64,000 nt of DNA from Clostridium sp. BJN0013 (GTDB taxonomy: Bacteria; Bacillota; Clostridia; Clostridiales; Clostridiaceae): positions 1,798,001 through 1,862,000 of the forward strand of contig NZ_CP162495.1 in assembly GCF_040939125.1 (NCBI RefSeq). Reading direction: 5' to 3'. Of this stretch, positions 39,876 through 49,116 are shown piece after piece. The position numbers and the translations under genes were made by a program. Position 1 is the stretch's first letter. Each line of letters starts with the position of its first letter. The notes beneath the pieces were generated by a model, which saw only the letters and a list, made by a program, of their open reading frames with translations, did not search any database and was not told the origin of the DNA.

Positions 39876-40937
39876 TTAATAGACTTCTAAAATTTGTTTT
39901 TCAGTTTCTGGACCTTTATAACAAAAGGACAACTTATCATAATAAATGCATTTTCCACGGCAGTGTATTTTGTTTTTACAATGGTTAATACATGTATTCT
40001 TTAGTATTTCTTTTCTGTAATTCTCGTATTTTTGCTGCCATATGGTTTCCATAGTATATTCTTTTAAATTGTATGAAAATTTTTGGTTATTGGCAAAGGA
40101 ACAGGGGGTTACATTTAGTTTTTCATCAATGTAAACTGAAAAAAAACCACATTCACAGGAATCAATGTAGTCCACATTAACATCTGTGTATTTCATTAAA
40201 ACTGGTACAAAACAGGCATCAAAACCTATTCTGGCAGTACACATATTATTTTCAGTTAACGCTGTAAATTCCTTAAACTTTTCATCCATATTTAAACATT
40301 TATCTATAGAAGCTCTGCCTTTGGGTTTATAAGTTAAAAAAATTATACCGTTAATATTTTTAAATAAGTCATTATAGTTGCCTTTTAAAATATCTATAGC
40401 CTCATATATTGACCTATTATCTAAGATAAAATGTATATTTGCCTTTATGCCTTCATCTGTGAGAAGTTTTATTTTATCTAGATTTAATTCATTGACTGTA
40501 GCAACTGATATTGCAACGGCACCTACTTTATCTTTAATATATTTAACTGTAGTTTTATCAAGGTGAATTCCATTAGTTGTAAAATTTGCTACAATACCTT
40601 TTTTATTTGTCTCTTTAATTATTTCTATAAAAGATGGATGTTCCAAAGGTTCACCACCACCTAAAGCAACTTGAAATACATTTCCCCACCTTTTACTATT
40701 TAGAGAGGACAAAACATAAGTATATTCATCCAGCAGCATAAAAGAATTATTTTCAGTGCTTTCCTTATAACAAAATTCACATCCTTTTGTACAATGATTG
40801 CTAATTGAAATATCCGCTAGCTCAGGCCAGGGTGCATATTCTGGATTAGTATTAATGGAGCTTCCCCAGCGCATAGTTACTCCTGTTTCTGTATCTCCAT
40901 AGAAGTTATAATTTTTACTATGCCTTCTTACTTTCAT
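39876..40937 (-). CDS. Radical SAM/SPASM domain protein
   Basis: 353 residues. The radical SAM cluster motif is CTKGCEFC near residue 50, followed by the glycine-rich VALGGGEPLEHP. A SPASM-like C-terminal region has several cysteines (DSCECGFFSVYIDEKLNVTP, then NHCKNKIHCRGKC) for extra Fe-S clusters. Such enzymes modify peptides or proteins. It heads the importer gene set; upstream lies a small Cys-rich protein that could be its substrate. It is not NifB. Role unknown. Confidence 0.85.
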   Translation of the reverse strand: MKVRRHSKNYNFYGDTETGVTMRWGSSINTNPEYAPWPELADISISNHCTKGCEFCYKESTENNSFMLLDEYTYVLSSLNSKRWGNVFQVALGGGEPLEHPSFIEIIKETNKKGIVANFTTNGIHLDKTTVKYIKDKVGAVAISVATVNELNLDKIKLLTDEGIKANIHFILDNRSIYEAIDILKGNYNDLFKNINGIIFLTYKPKGRASIDKCLNMDEKFKEFTALTENNMCTARIGFDACFVPVLMKYTDVNVDYIDSCECGFFSVYIDEKLNVTPCSFANNQKFSYNLKEYTMETIWQQKYENYRKEILKNTCINHCKNKIHCRGKCIYYDKLSFCYKGPETEKQILEVY

Positions 40938-40961
40938 TTACTCTACCTCCAGTAAATATTA

Positions 40962-41166
40962 TTTTATCCGAATGTGGTAATTAGCTAATACTCCCATCTT
41001 CTTCAAGGTGGAAGATAGGCACTGCTACGCACCTGGATAAGTTCTTCCCCTAAAGGATAACGTATTGTAAGTGCTAAGGACACTAAGAATACTGTTAATA
41101 AGGTTCAGATGGAGAAAAGCATTTCTCATAAGCAAACTCCACCTGAAGCTAAGAATCACTTGATTT
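40962..41166 (+). repeat. Dispersed ~200 bp repeat, full copy 1
   Basis: Starts TTTTATCCGAATGTGGTAAT and ends TAAGAATCACTTGATT. It contains a first hairpin region (CTCCCATCTTCTTCAAGG) and a long second one (GGTTCAGATGGAG pairing with CTCCACCTGAAGC). Same orientation as the copy at 41901. Its right end supplies the stop codon of the minus-strand gene 41156-41641. Confidence 0.85.
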
Positions 41167-41641
41167 TGTCACATTTATCAGTATCCTTTTTTTCACAACT
41201 GCCACAAGCTATATTTTCACAATTTTTCTCTATGGGAGGGGTGTCATCTTTTATTACCTGAACAGAACCAAAACCTTTAAATTCGCCAGAAAGCCTTCCA
41301 TTTACAAAATATTCGCCATATATATAAGACCATAATTCTTCTTCACTTAAAGTTGAAAAGTCTATATCTTCCACAGGTTTATCAAATGAAATATCATACG
41401 TACAGTCTCTCTTTTTAATAAGTGCATATCTTTTAGAGTATACTTCTCTATCAAGTAATTTCGCCTTTGTCCCAGTATTAATTAAATCTTCTCTTATTGC
41501 ATTATAGATTCTGCTTCTCTTTGTATTGTTAGTATAAAATTCAGGTTTTTTCTTCTTCATAAACTCAATAAAGTCTACATTCATTGTAATTATATAACTT
41601 ACAGAACTACTGTTAGTTACATAATCAGTTCTTATTTTCAT
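41156..41641 (-). CDS. Small protein with N-terminal TNSSS motif and C-terminal cysteines
   Basis: 161 residues of unknown function. The N-terminus MKIRTDYVTNSSSVSYIITM matches a motif (R-x-x-[FY]-V-x-N-S-S-S-x-S-[FY]-I) that recurs at the start of many uncharacterised Firmicute proteins. The C-terminus has four cysteines (NCENIACGSCEKKDTDKC), a possible metal site. The last codons and TGA come from the adjacent repeat, so the original 3' end may be lost. It has its own strong promoter (copy C) and lies upstream of the radical SAM gene. Confidence 0.7.
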   Translation of the reverse strand: MKIRTDYVTNSSSVSYIITMNVDFIEFMKKKKPEFYTNNTKRSRIYNAIREDLINTGTKAKLLDREVYSKRYALIKKRDCTYDISFDKPVEDIDFSTLSEEELWSYIYGEYFVNGRLSGEFKGFGSVQVIKDDTPPIEKNCENIACGSCEKKDTDKCDKIK

Positions 41642-41750
41642 AACCTTTTCACCTCTCCATTTTTTAAAATGTTTTAATACATTTTAGTATTAAAAGTTAC
41701 ACAATTTTTCAAAATAGGTATTTTAGTAATGTTTTGTATTGTTTCGTATT

Positions 41751-41779
41751 ATTATATTTTTTATTTTATTAAAAGTCAA
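41751..41779 (-). promoter_or_regulatory. Promoter of the TNSSS-protein gene (copy C of the shared type)
   Basis: TTGACT (41779-41774), 17 bp spacer, TATAAT (41756-41751), then AATACGAAACAATA. Spacer sequence is almost the same as copy A. It lies about 110 bp before the start codon. Confidence 0.82.
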
Positions 41780-41900
41780 GTTTTATAGGCAATTTTTTAT
41801 TTATTCATTAAAAAGATAGCTTATAAATTATCAATATATAAATAAACATATAATTTCTGATTATAAAGTTACTGCAGTATCTAAGGATTTATTGCAATTT

Positions 41901-42103
41901 TTTATCCGAATGCGGTAATTAGCTAATATCCCCATCTTTTTCAAAGTGGGGGAACAAGCACTGATATGCGCCTGGATAAGTTCTTCCCCTAAAGGATAAC
42001 GTATTCTAAGTGCTAAAGACACTAAGAATACTGTTAATAAGATTCAGATGGAGGAAAGTATTCCTCATAAGCAAACTCCACCTGAACTTAAGAATCACTT
42101 AAT
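41901..42103 (+). repeat. Dispersed ~200 bp repeat, full copy 2
   Basis: TTTATCCGAATGCGGTAATT to TTAAGAATCACTTAAT. About 90% identical by eye to 40962-41166. The first hairpin changes its closing pairs together (CCCCA with TGGGG here, CTCCCA with TGGGAG in other copies), which hints at a folded RNA or DNA. Confidence 0.85.
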
Positions 42104-42187
42104 ATTTTATTAGAAAATGCACATAATATCTTAAGTACATTATGTAACCACAACTTTCAAACAATTGTAGAACAGAGGTGACTATAT

Positions 42188-43442
42188 TTGAAAGCTTCTA
42201 CTAAAAATAACAATATAATAAAGGAGCCTATATCGGCAAATTTAGAGCAAAATATAAAAAAATGAATCAGTTTTTTTCTTATCCTGTAAATAAAGATTAT
42301 TTGGTTAAAGATATATGCATACAATGCTTAAATAGAAAAGCAACCATTCTATGTATGAATACAATTATAGATAAAGAAAAAATAGAGAATCACGTTATCC
42401 TGCCACTAATGTATACCAGGTTGGAAGATTCACAGAGTGGAATGAAGGTAATCGTTCCTTAATAAGAAAATCATTAAAAGATCCTGGGCTGATTACAGAA
42501 GCCATGTCCTTTGGTAAAGACAATCATGATGAAGTATTCATTATGTATATAAAAAATATTGTAAATGTTAATTTGCTTAAAGAGGTTAAAACAAGAATCA
42601 GTAAAATTATTGATGAAAACATTGAAAATTCATCTATTCTTCAGCAGCATATAGAAGACAGACCTTATTCAATTTTACCGTCTACTTTTGAAACAGAACG
42701 GCCCGACAGAGTTTCTTCTTTTTTAAAGGAAGGTCATATAGCACTTTTGATTGGATCTACACCTAATGTTATCATTGTACCGATAACCTTTTGGACTTTA
42801 TTCCATACTTCTGAAGACACCTATCAGAGATGGATGTATGGAAATTTATTACGTATTATAAGAATATTTGCACTTTTTATCTCCTTGTTTCTTCCTGGAG
42901 TATATATAGCGCTGTCTACTTATCATGTAGATATGATTCCTACTGATTTAGCCATTGCTATTGCTGCTGCAAGGGAAAAGCTGCCCTTTCATATAATATT
43001 TGAAATTCTATTAATGGAAATGTCTTTTGAGCTTATGCGAGAAGCAGGAGTAAGAATGCCCTCAAGTATGGGAGCTACTATTGGAATTGTTGGAACTCTA
43101 ATTTTAGGTGAGGCAGCAGTAGACGCTAATATTGTTAGTCCTATATTAGTAATAATTATAGCTCTTACGGGATTATCTTCTTTTGCCATTCCGGAGATGA
43201 ACTTAAGTTTTTTAGTGAGAATAGGAAGATTTGTATATTTTGATAGCTGGAGCCATTGTGGACTCTACGGAGTTACATTATTGGCCACAGCTTTTCTGAC
43301 TTATGCCTGTGCTTTTGAATCCTTTGGAGTTCCATTTTTTTCACCAAAATCTCCACAGCAGCCTTCTTCTAAAGATTTTATTATAAGAAGACTGGTATTT
43401 AGGCAAAATAAAAAAACTACTAAATATAAATCTAAAGACTGA
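42188..43442 (+). pseudogene. Spore germination receptor A subunit, decayed
   Basis: GerA-family protein, normally ~500 residues with a soluble N-terminus and membrane C-terminus. TTG 42188 behind GAGGTG opens MKASTKNNNIIKEPISANLE, which stops after a one-base loss in an A-run (7 instead of 8). A second frame continues (MNQFFSYPVNKDYLVKDICI) to NHVILPLM, followed by a deletion of about 65 residues, then GRFTEWNEGNRSLIRKSLKD and the intact membrane part to 43442. gerB and gerC behind it remain open. Confidence 0.8.
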
Positions 43443-43478
43443 GTGGAAGCAAAAATAAATTAAGGTGGTGTATGATAA

Positions 43479-44576
43479 GTGTTAGAAAATTCTGATGGCA
43501 AAATTGGCACTAGAGAATGTATAGCTTTAATAATTATTATGATTTTTGAAAAGATTACCAATAGTACATCCAGTGCTTTTTTTAAGACTGCCGAGAATGC
43601 AGGATGGATCATTCCTATATTTTCTGCAATAACATTAATTATACCTATATTGAGTATATTATGCCTTTTAAAAAGATATAAGAATAAAGGGCTTGTGGAG
43701 ATAGTTTATTATTTGACTGGAAATTATATTGGATTTCTAATAAGCTATATACTTTTAATAGTGAATATAATAATTATTTCTACAAATCTAGTTGATGACT
43801 GTAATGTTATTAACACACTTTTTTTCCCTAACACTGATATATATTATTTAATAATTACATTGATAGGATTTTGCTGCTTTATGGCCATATTGGGATTAAA
43901 GGCCCTTGCAAGAGCTTCATATATGTTAATGCCATACATTATAGGTATTTTTATTTCCCTTATTTTATTTGCCATGCCGCTTATAACAACTCAATTTTTA
44001 TTTCCTATCGCGGGAAAAGGTGTGAAACATATAATAATGGGAGGTATATACAATAGTTTTATCTATCAGGTTATAATAATATTATCTGTTTGTTATCCTA
44101 TGTTTGGAAGCTATAAAAACTTTAAAACCGCCAGTTTAACTTCATTAACAGTATCTGCTTTTATTTTGAGTATTTCTTTTGCATTCTTTCAAATGACTTT
44201 TGATTACCCAGCTATTACAATTACAAGCTATCCTTTACACACACTTACGAGAATATTTCATTTAACTAGATTTATTTCGAATTTACAAGCTATATTTTTA
44301 CCATGGGCTATTGTAGTAATCGCTATTTATTATTCCACAGCTTTGTATTTGGCTTCTGCTATTTTTGCCTACGCTCTAAAGTTGGAGAAAATTGAGCCTT
44401 TAATTATACCTATATCGGCACTTATAGCTATAATAAGCATAATTCCTGAAAACTCACGGAATTTTTCTAGGTTTTTTAATGATAGAGTTGTTCCTATAAT
44501 AACCATTATCAGCATAGTAGTACCTTTATTGCTTTTAGTAATTTCACAGTGGAAAGGGGATTATAAAAAGTGCTGA
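43479..44576 (+). CDS. Spore germination receptor B subunit (GerB family)
   Basis: 365 residues with about ten membrane helices, APC-superfamily fold typical of GerAB/GerKB, which bind nutrient germinants in the spore inner membrane. GTG 43479 follows AGGTGG. It overlaps gerC by 7 bp. Because the A subunit gene is broken, this receptor may be inactive unless another A subunit complements it. Confidence 0.87.
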   Translation: MLENSDGKIGTRECIALIIIMIFEKITNSTSSAFFKTAENAGWIIPIFSAITLIIPILSILCLLKRYKNKGLVEIVYYLTGNYIGFLISYILLIVNIIIISTNLVDDCNVINTLFFPNTDIYYLIITLIGFCCFMAILGLKALARASYMLMPYIIGIFISLILFAMPLITTQFLFPIAGKGVKHIIMGGIYNSFIYQVIIILSVCYPMFGSYKNFKTASLTSLTVSAFILSISFAFFQMTFDYPAITITSYPLHTLTRIFHLTRFISNLQAIFLPWAIVVIAIYYSTALYLASAIFAYALKLEKIEPLIIPISALIAIISIIPENSRNFSRFFNDRVVPIITIISIVVPLLLLVISQWKGDYKKC

Positions 44577-45820
44577 AGAAAATAATGTATTATTTAGTTA
44601 TTGCTATTCTCATAATGTTTTCATGCAGTGGATGTCATAAGGATATTGTTGAATTAGAGGGACAGGGATATGTATCTGCTATAGGCATTGATAAAGGAAA
44701 AAATAATAATCTGAGTATTACATATCAGATTGCTAATATAAAATATGGTATGGATACAACTACCAACAAGTTTGCTAATCAACGAAAAAAAGGTGAAACT
44801 GTTACCTTTGAATCACCGGATTTGATTACAGCCAAGGATATAGCAAATGTGGTTGTGGCCAGGAGAGTTACTTTGGAACATGCCAGAATTCTCATTGTAG
44901 GCGAAGACTTTGCAAAAACTCCAGAATTTTTCCATGTTTTAGAGGCAGCACTTAGGGATAAAGAATTGAGGAGGTCTATGAATATATTTGTATGTCGTGA
45001 AAAAGCATCTGAATTTTTAAACAAAAATGACCCACAAATGGAGGATAGAACAAGTAAGTATTTTGATTTTGTTACAGATAGGTGGAGAGATACAGGATTT
45101 ATAACCATATCTGATTTAAATAAATTTTTACAGAGGACAGAAGAAAATACAAGTTTATCTCTAGGCGCTTATACGTCAACAAAGCAATATTCTTCTAATG
45201 ATGATGGAAATGAAGCTGATTATCTTCCAGGACAGGTAAATTTTCAAGGAGCTAATCCAACTCAAATGATAGGTGCAGCAGTATTTAAAAGAGGAAAAAT
45301 GATAGGAAATCTTACAGGTGATGAAAATAGATTAGTAGCACTTTTAAGGCCTAAAAATGAAATAAAAAGCATGCTTTTTACCTTTGAAGATCCAATTGAT
45401 AGAGCATATAAAATATCTGCAAAGCTAATAAAGAGTAAAAATACCAAAATTAAAATTGATATTAGTTCAAATAAACCAAAGGTTAATGTTGTTGTACCTG
45501 TAAAAATAGAAATTTTAGCTATACCTAGCTTTGTAAAATATGTTGAAGTTAAAGATAATGAGCAGTTGCTGAGAAATGCAATAAAGGAGCAGCTTGAAGA
45601 AAAAGCAGGTAAGTTGATAAAAAAGACACAAGAAGTATTTGGTGGAGAACCTTTTTTATGGCAATTGGAGGTTAGAAAAAAATTTTGGACTTTTGAAGAA
45701 TACCAAAATTATAATTGGATGGATAAATATGACAAAGCAGAAGTTTCTATAAATTTTGATGTGATAATAAAGAGTTTTGGAAAACAGCTTAATCCATCAC
45801 AAAATCTACAGGAGGATTAA
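44570..45820 (+). CDS. Spore germination receptor C subunit (Ger(x)C lipoprotein)
   Basis: 416 residues; lipoprotein signal with lipobox FSCSGC (Cys22), then the GerC domains (GYVSAIGIDKGKNNNLSITY, VTLEHARILIVGEDFAK, TRVFGGEPFLW-like end near residue 365). Anchored on the outer face of the spore inner membrane. The GTG start lies within the end of gerB. Confidence 0.88.
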   Translation: MLKKIMYYLVIAILIMFSCSGCHKDIVELEGQGYVSAIGIDKGKNNNLSITYQIANIKYGMDTTTNKFANQRKKGETVTFESPDLITAKDIANVVVARRVTLEHARILIVGEDFAKTPEFFHVLEAALRDKELRRSMNIFVCREKASEFLNKNDPQMEDRTSKYFDFVTDRWRDTGFITISDLNKFLQRTEENTSLSLGAYTSTKQYSSNDDGNEADYLPGQVNFQGANPTQMIGAAVFKRGKMIGNLTGDENRLVALLRPKNEIKSMLFTFEDPIDRAYKISAKLIKSKNTKIKIDISSNKPKVNVVVPVKIEILAIPSFVKYVEVKDNEQLLRNAIKEQLEEKAGKLIKKTQEVFGGEPFLWQLEVRKKFWTFEEYQNYNWMDKYDKAEVSINFDVIIKSFGKQLNPSQNLQED

Positions 45821-45822
45821 CT

Positions 45823-45990
45823 ATGGGATGGATAATAATTCTAATTTATATTCTTATTTGTTTCTATACGGTTAAAGTAGGTATAGAAGTTTGGAAAGAA
45901 GGAAAAAAATTTGCCAGTATTAATATAATGATACTGGCACTTGCTATATTGATTCTATTTATATGGGCAAGAATTAATAATAGATTATAA
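45823..45990 (+). CDS. Small two-helix membrane protein in the ger operon
   Basis: 55 residues (starts MGWIIILIYILICFYTVKVG, ends LILFIWARINNRL) with two predicted membrane helices around a basic segment. AGGAGG lies 7 bp before ATG and the gene is 2 bp after gerC. Small two-helix D subunits are known in some ger operons (GerD/GerKD-like); this could be one, but similarity is not demonstrable by eye. Confidence 0.65.
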   Translation: MGWIIILIYILICFYTVKVGIEVWKEGKKFASINIMILALAILILFIWARINNRL

Positions 45991-46049
45991 GGATATAATG
46001 GTACTTATTTAAAGCGGCATTAAGTGGTGTTCTGGAAGAAAATAATTTT

Positions 46050-48881
46050 TTATTGTAAAATTTGATTAACAATATCTTGAGATATTACTCCTTCTCCTCC
46101 CAGAATATCAATCTGATTAGTATTTGCTATCCTTGATTTAATGTAATTTTTTATATTACTAGAATTACTTTTGTCAAGTAATACAACTGGTGCATTTTCT
46201 TTACCAGCTGCAGCTGAACCACAGAGGGCGTCTGCAAATTCACTTCCTGAGGCAAGATAAATATTAGATAAATTGTATTTATCATCAAATTTATTTAATA
46301 CGGCAAGATTTGTAGCATATCTATCTGGGCCTGATATCCTTTCGGCTCCTAAATTTTTAACTATACTGTCATTTACAACTCCAGTTCCACCAATTATGTA
46401 TGGTGTACTTTTATTGTCCTTTATATATTGCAAAGCGCCATCACTTAACTGGCTGCCATCTGTCAAAAATATAGGACTTCCTGACAACGCTGCATAAGAT
46501 GATATAGATATGCCATCTGCAAATCCTTTTCCAGAAGTTATAAATACCTGTCCAGGGATACTTATCTGTTTTGCAACTGCAAGTGAAGTAGCATATCTAT
46601 CTGGACCGGATATTCTCTCTATGTTTATTCCCATAGTTTTTAAGGCATTTTCTACTGAGATTGATACAACTCCGATACCTCCAATTATATATACTTTCTT
46701 CACTTTCAATCTTGAAAGTTCTGCTGCTGTGTTTTTATCAAGTGAATCATTTGAGGTTAACAGTATAGGTGCATTTATCTGTTTTGCAAAAGGTGCTGCA
46801 CTAAGTGCGTCAGCAAAAGCTTCTCCAGAAACCAATACTGCTGAATCTGCATTATCATATTTATTCTGTGATATTTTTACAGAAGTTTCATATCTATTTG
46901 AGCCGCCTAATCTTACCTGTTTAAATGAAGCCAACTCCTTATCCGAAATTATATAATCACTAGTATGTGTTATATCAAAATTTATATAGTTATTAGAATC
47001 AACGTTTAAGTTACTGGCTACACTACTAATTGTCTTATTGGATTCATTAAAATAATATACATTCATATTATTTTTATCCTTATCTGCAATCCAACTGCTA
47101 TCTAGGTTGAGCTTGACTTCAGCTTTTCCAGGAAGTTGTCCGTTATTTGCAAAAGATACTAAAATAACATCTTCATTTTTTATTTTCTGCTGGATGGCTT
47201 CTTTATTTGCTGATTTGGAATCTTTAATTTGGGCTACATTAACTGTCATATCCACTGATTTAGTGTCTGATATATCATTTCCATTAAATGTCCATTGTAC
47301 TCCATCTTCTGTGAATACTAGTTTTTTATCAGTTCCCTTTACAGCATCAAATACATCTTTTGCCACTTGTTTATTGTTATTTACGTTTATGGTTATAGTT
47401 GCATTACTGCTTGAATTTTTTATTGCATTTACAACTGAATCCGTGTTAGAATTGGTTACATTAACTGATGAATTTGAGCCGCTGCTGGAACCACCTCCTG
47501 ATGAAGTTTGTTTATTTATAGTGTAAGTATCAATGGCTTCCATGGTATCAGTCCTATAAGTCGTAATGGTAAAGCTGTTATTTTTTATGCTTACATCTGA
47601 AAATGTTGGAACATGATCCTGTTCTTTTTTAGCTTCATAATAGTTATTCACATCAGGTTGTTGCAGTTCATAATATTTACTACCGCTGGCTGAGTTTGTA
47701 GATATATATAGAACTCCTTTTGGATCTGTAACTTTACCATCTTTTGCATCTTCAACATTAACTGCTTCTCCCGCTGACATTTGATAAGTCCTTGTATAAC
47801 TGTGATCATGTCCGGCCAAAACTACATCTACACCGAGATCCTCAAAGACTTCTGGATGGGTAACTCTTCTTGCAGCTATATCTTCATCTGTCTCATGGTT
47901 TGCTGAACTGTAAATGGAATGGTGCATTGCTGCTATCTTCCATTTTACGTTTGGATTTGCAGCTATTGCCTCCTGCATAAATGCCTTATGGTCCTGGGCA
48001 TTTATATCATTGCTGTTAAGCATCATAAACAATGTGTTTCCATACACATAATAGTAGTCATTACCTGTGGTGCCGCTGCTTTTATCTGATTCATACCCAT
48101 TGTCAGTAAAAATACCATATTTATCAGACATATTCGGAAGGTTAAAGTGGGTAATATGTCCTACTCCATAGCTTTCATGGTTTCCTGGAATTGTGGCAAC
48201 AGGCATATTTTTTAGCTGATCTGGTTTAAAAAACTCATCATATTCCAATTCATTGCTTTGTCCATTAAGTTCCGAACCATTATTTACCTGGTCACCTACA
48301 GACATTATAAAACTGAAATTAGAAAATTTGTTTGTAGCTTTATTTAATGTATCTAACCATCCTGCGCCATCTTTAGCTAAATCACCGCCAGCACCAATTT
48401 GCGGGTCTCCTGCAAGCAAAAAGTCGAATCCATTTGATATATTCTGGGTGGTGTAGCTGTTAATCTGGCTCCAGTTAGTTCCGTCGCCTACACGATATAC
48501 GTATTCTGTAGTTTGGTTTAGTCCTGTTACAGTGACCTTGTTAGAAGTATATCCATCATTTCCGTCAGATTTTTCTCCTTTAAATGTTTGAGACTTATCT
48601 ACAGGAAATTCGCTTCCACTCATATCAGACTTTAGGGCAACTTGTACCTGTGGTTCTGAAGTACTTTTGGAATACCATGTGAAATTTAATTGTGACTGAT
48701 CCTTTCCAGGTGCAAAAGTTACATTTTTAATAGTATCATCTGCAGAGGTTGCTGTTTGATCCATACTAGTACTTTGGGTTGTAGTAGTTTCTGCATTGAC
48801 AGGCATGGGTATTACCAGACTTGAAAGTACAACCGAAAAGCATAGAAAAAATAATGCTATTTTTTCTGCATATTGTTTCAT
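46050..48881 (-). CDS. Secreted metallophosphatase with three CWB2 cell-wall-binding repeats
   Basis: 943 residues: signal peptide (to about residue 30), a fibronectin-like purple acid phosphatase N-domain (~50-145), a calcineurin-like phosphoesterase (LLAGDPQIGA, VGDQVNNG, PGNHES, MHHSIYSS, LAGHDHSYTR), a linker domain and three C-terminal CWB2 repeats (RLGGSNRYETSVKIS, RISGPDRYATSLAVA, RISGPDRYATNLAVL). CWB2 triplets attach proteins to the clostridial wall via polymer PSII-like glycans. It probably releases phosphate from organic phosphates outside the cell; a Pho-like box lies upstream. Confidence 0.92.
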   Translation of the reverse strand: MKQYAEKIALFFLCFSVVLSSLVIPMPVNAETTTTQSTSMDQTATSADDTIKNVTFAPGKDQSQLNFTWYSKSTSEPQVQVALKSDMSGSEFPVDKSQTFKGEKSDGNDGYTSNKVTVTGLNQTTEYVYRVGDGTNWSQINSYTTQNISNGFDFLLAGDPQIGAGGDLAKDGAGWLDTLNKATNKFSNFSFIMSVGDQVNNGSELNGQSNELEYDEFFKPDQLKNMPVATIPGNHESYGVGHITHFNLPNMSDKYGIFTDNGYESDKSSGTTGNDYYYVYGNTLFMMLNSNDINAQDHKAFMQEAIAANPNVKWKIAAMHHSIYSSANHETDEDIAARRVTHPEVFEDLGVDVVLAGHDHSYTRTYQMSAGEAVNVEDAKDGKVTDPKGVLYISTNSASGSKYYELQQPDVNNYYEAKKEQDHVPTFSDVSIKNNSFTITTYRTDTMEAIDTYTINKQTSSGGGSSSGSNSSVNVTNSNTDSVVNAIKNSSSNATITINVNNNKQVAKDVFDAVKGTDKKLVFTEDGVQWTFNGNDISDTKSVDMTVNVAQIKDSKSANKEAIQQKIKNEDVILVSFANNGQLPGKAEVKLNLDSSWIADKDKNNMNVYYFNESNKTISSVASNLNVDSNNYINFDITHTSDYIISDKELASFKQVRLGGSNRYETSVKISQNKYDNADSAVLVSGEAFADALSAAPFAKQINAPILLTSNDSLDKNTAAELSRLKVKKVYIIGGIGVVSISVENALKTMGINIERISGPDRYATSLAVAKQISIPGQVFITSGKGFADGISISSYAALSGSPIFLTDGSQLSDGALQYIKDNKSTPYIIGGTGVVNDSIVKNLGAERISGPDRYATNLAVLNKFDDKYNLSNIYLASGSEFADALCGSAAAGKENAPVVLLDKSNSSNIKNYIKSRIANTNQIDILGGEGVISQDIVNQILQ

Positions 48882-48958
48882 AAAATTTCCTCCTTAAAAT
48901 AATTTTTATATACAGTTACTATATATCTTAATGATATTTATGTCTTTTATCTGTCTTG

Positions 48959-48980
48959 TTTATGTAAAATTTATGTAAAA
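48959..48980. promoter_or_regulatory. Pho-box-like tandem repeat
   Basis: TTTATGTAAAA occurs twice head to tail with 11 bp period (48959-48969, 48970-48980); a related TTTACATAACC lies in reverse at 49011. PhoP/PhoB boxes are 11 bp direct repeats. It lies 78 bp upstream of the phosphatase start and 137 bp from the divergent YibE/F gene. Confidence 0.55.
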
Positions 48981-49116
48981 TAACAATAACATTCTATATT
49001 TAACCTAAACTTTACATAACCTTTATCAGTACATTTCATTAATATTGTATATTTTAAAATACATAATATAATTTTTAAAATAACATCTAAAGTTAAAGCC
49101 ACATGGAGGAGTATTT

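Noticed and set aside
41156-41166. Natural terminator or stop region for the TNSSS protein
   Set aside because: The terminal bases are part of the dispersed repeat, identical to other copies, so the stop codon is borrowed rather than original.
46273-48456. Several plus-strand open frames over the phosphatase gene
   Set aside because: They lack ribosome sites and known domains and mirror the low-complexity codon pattern of the real minus-strand gene.
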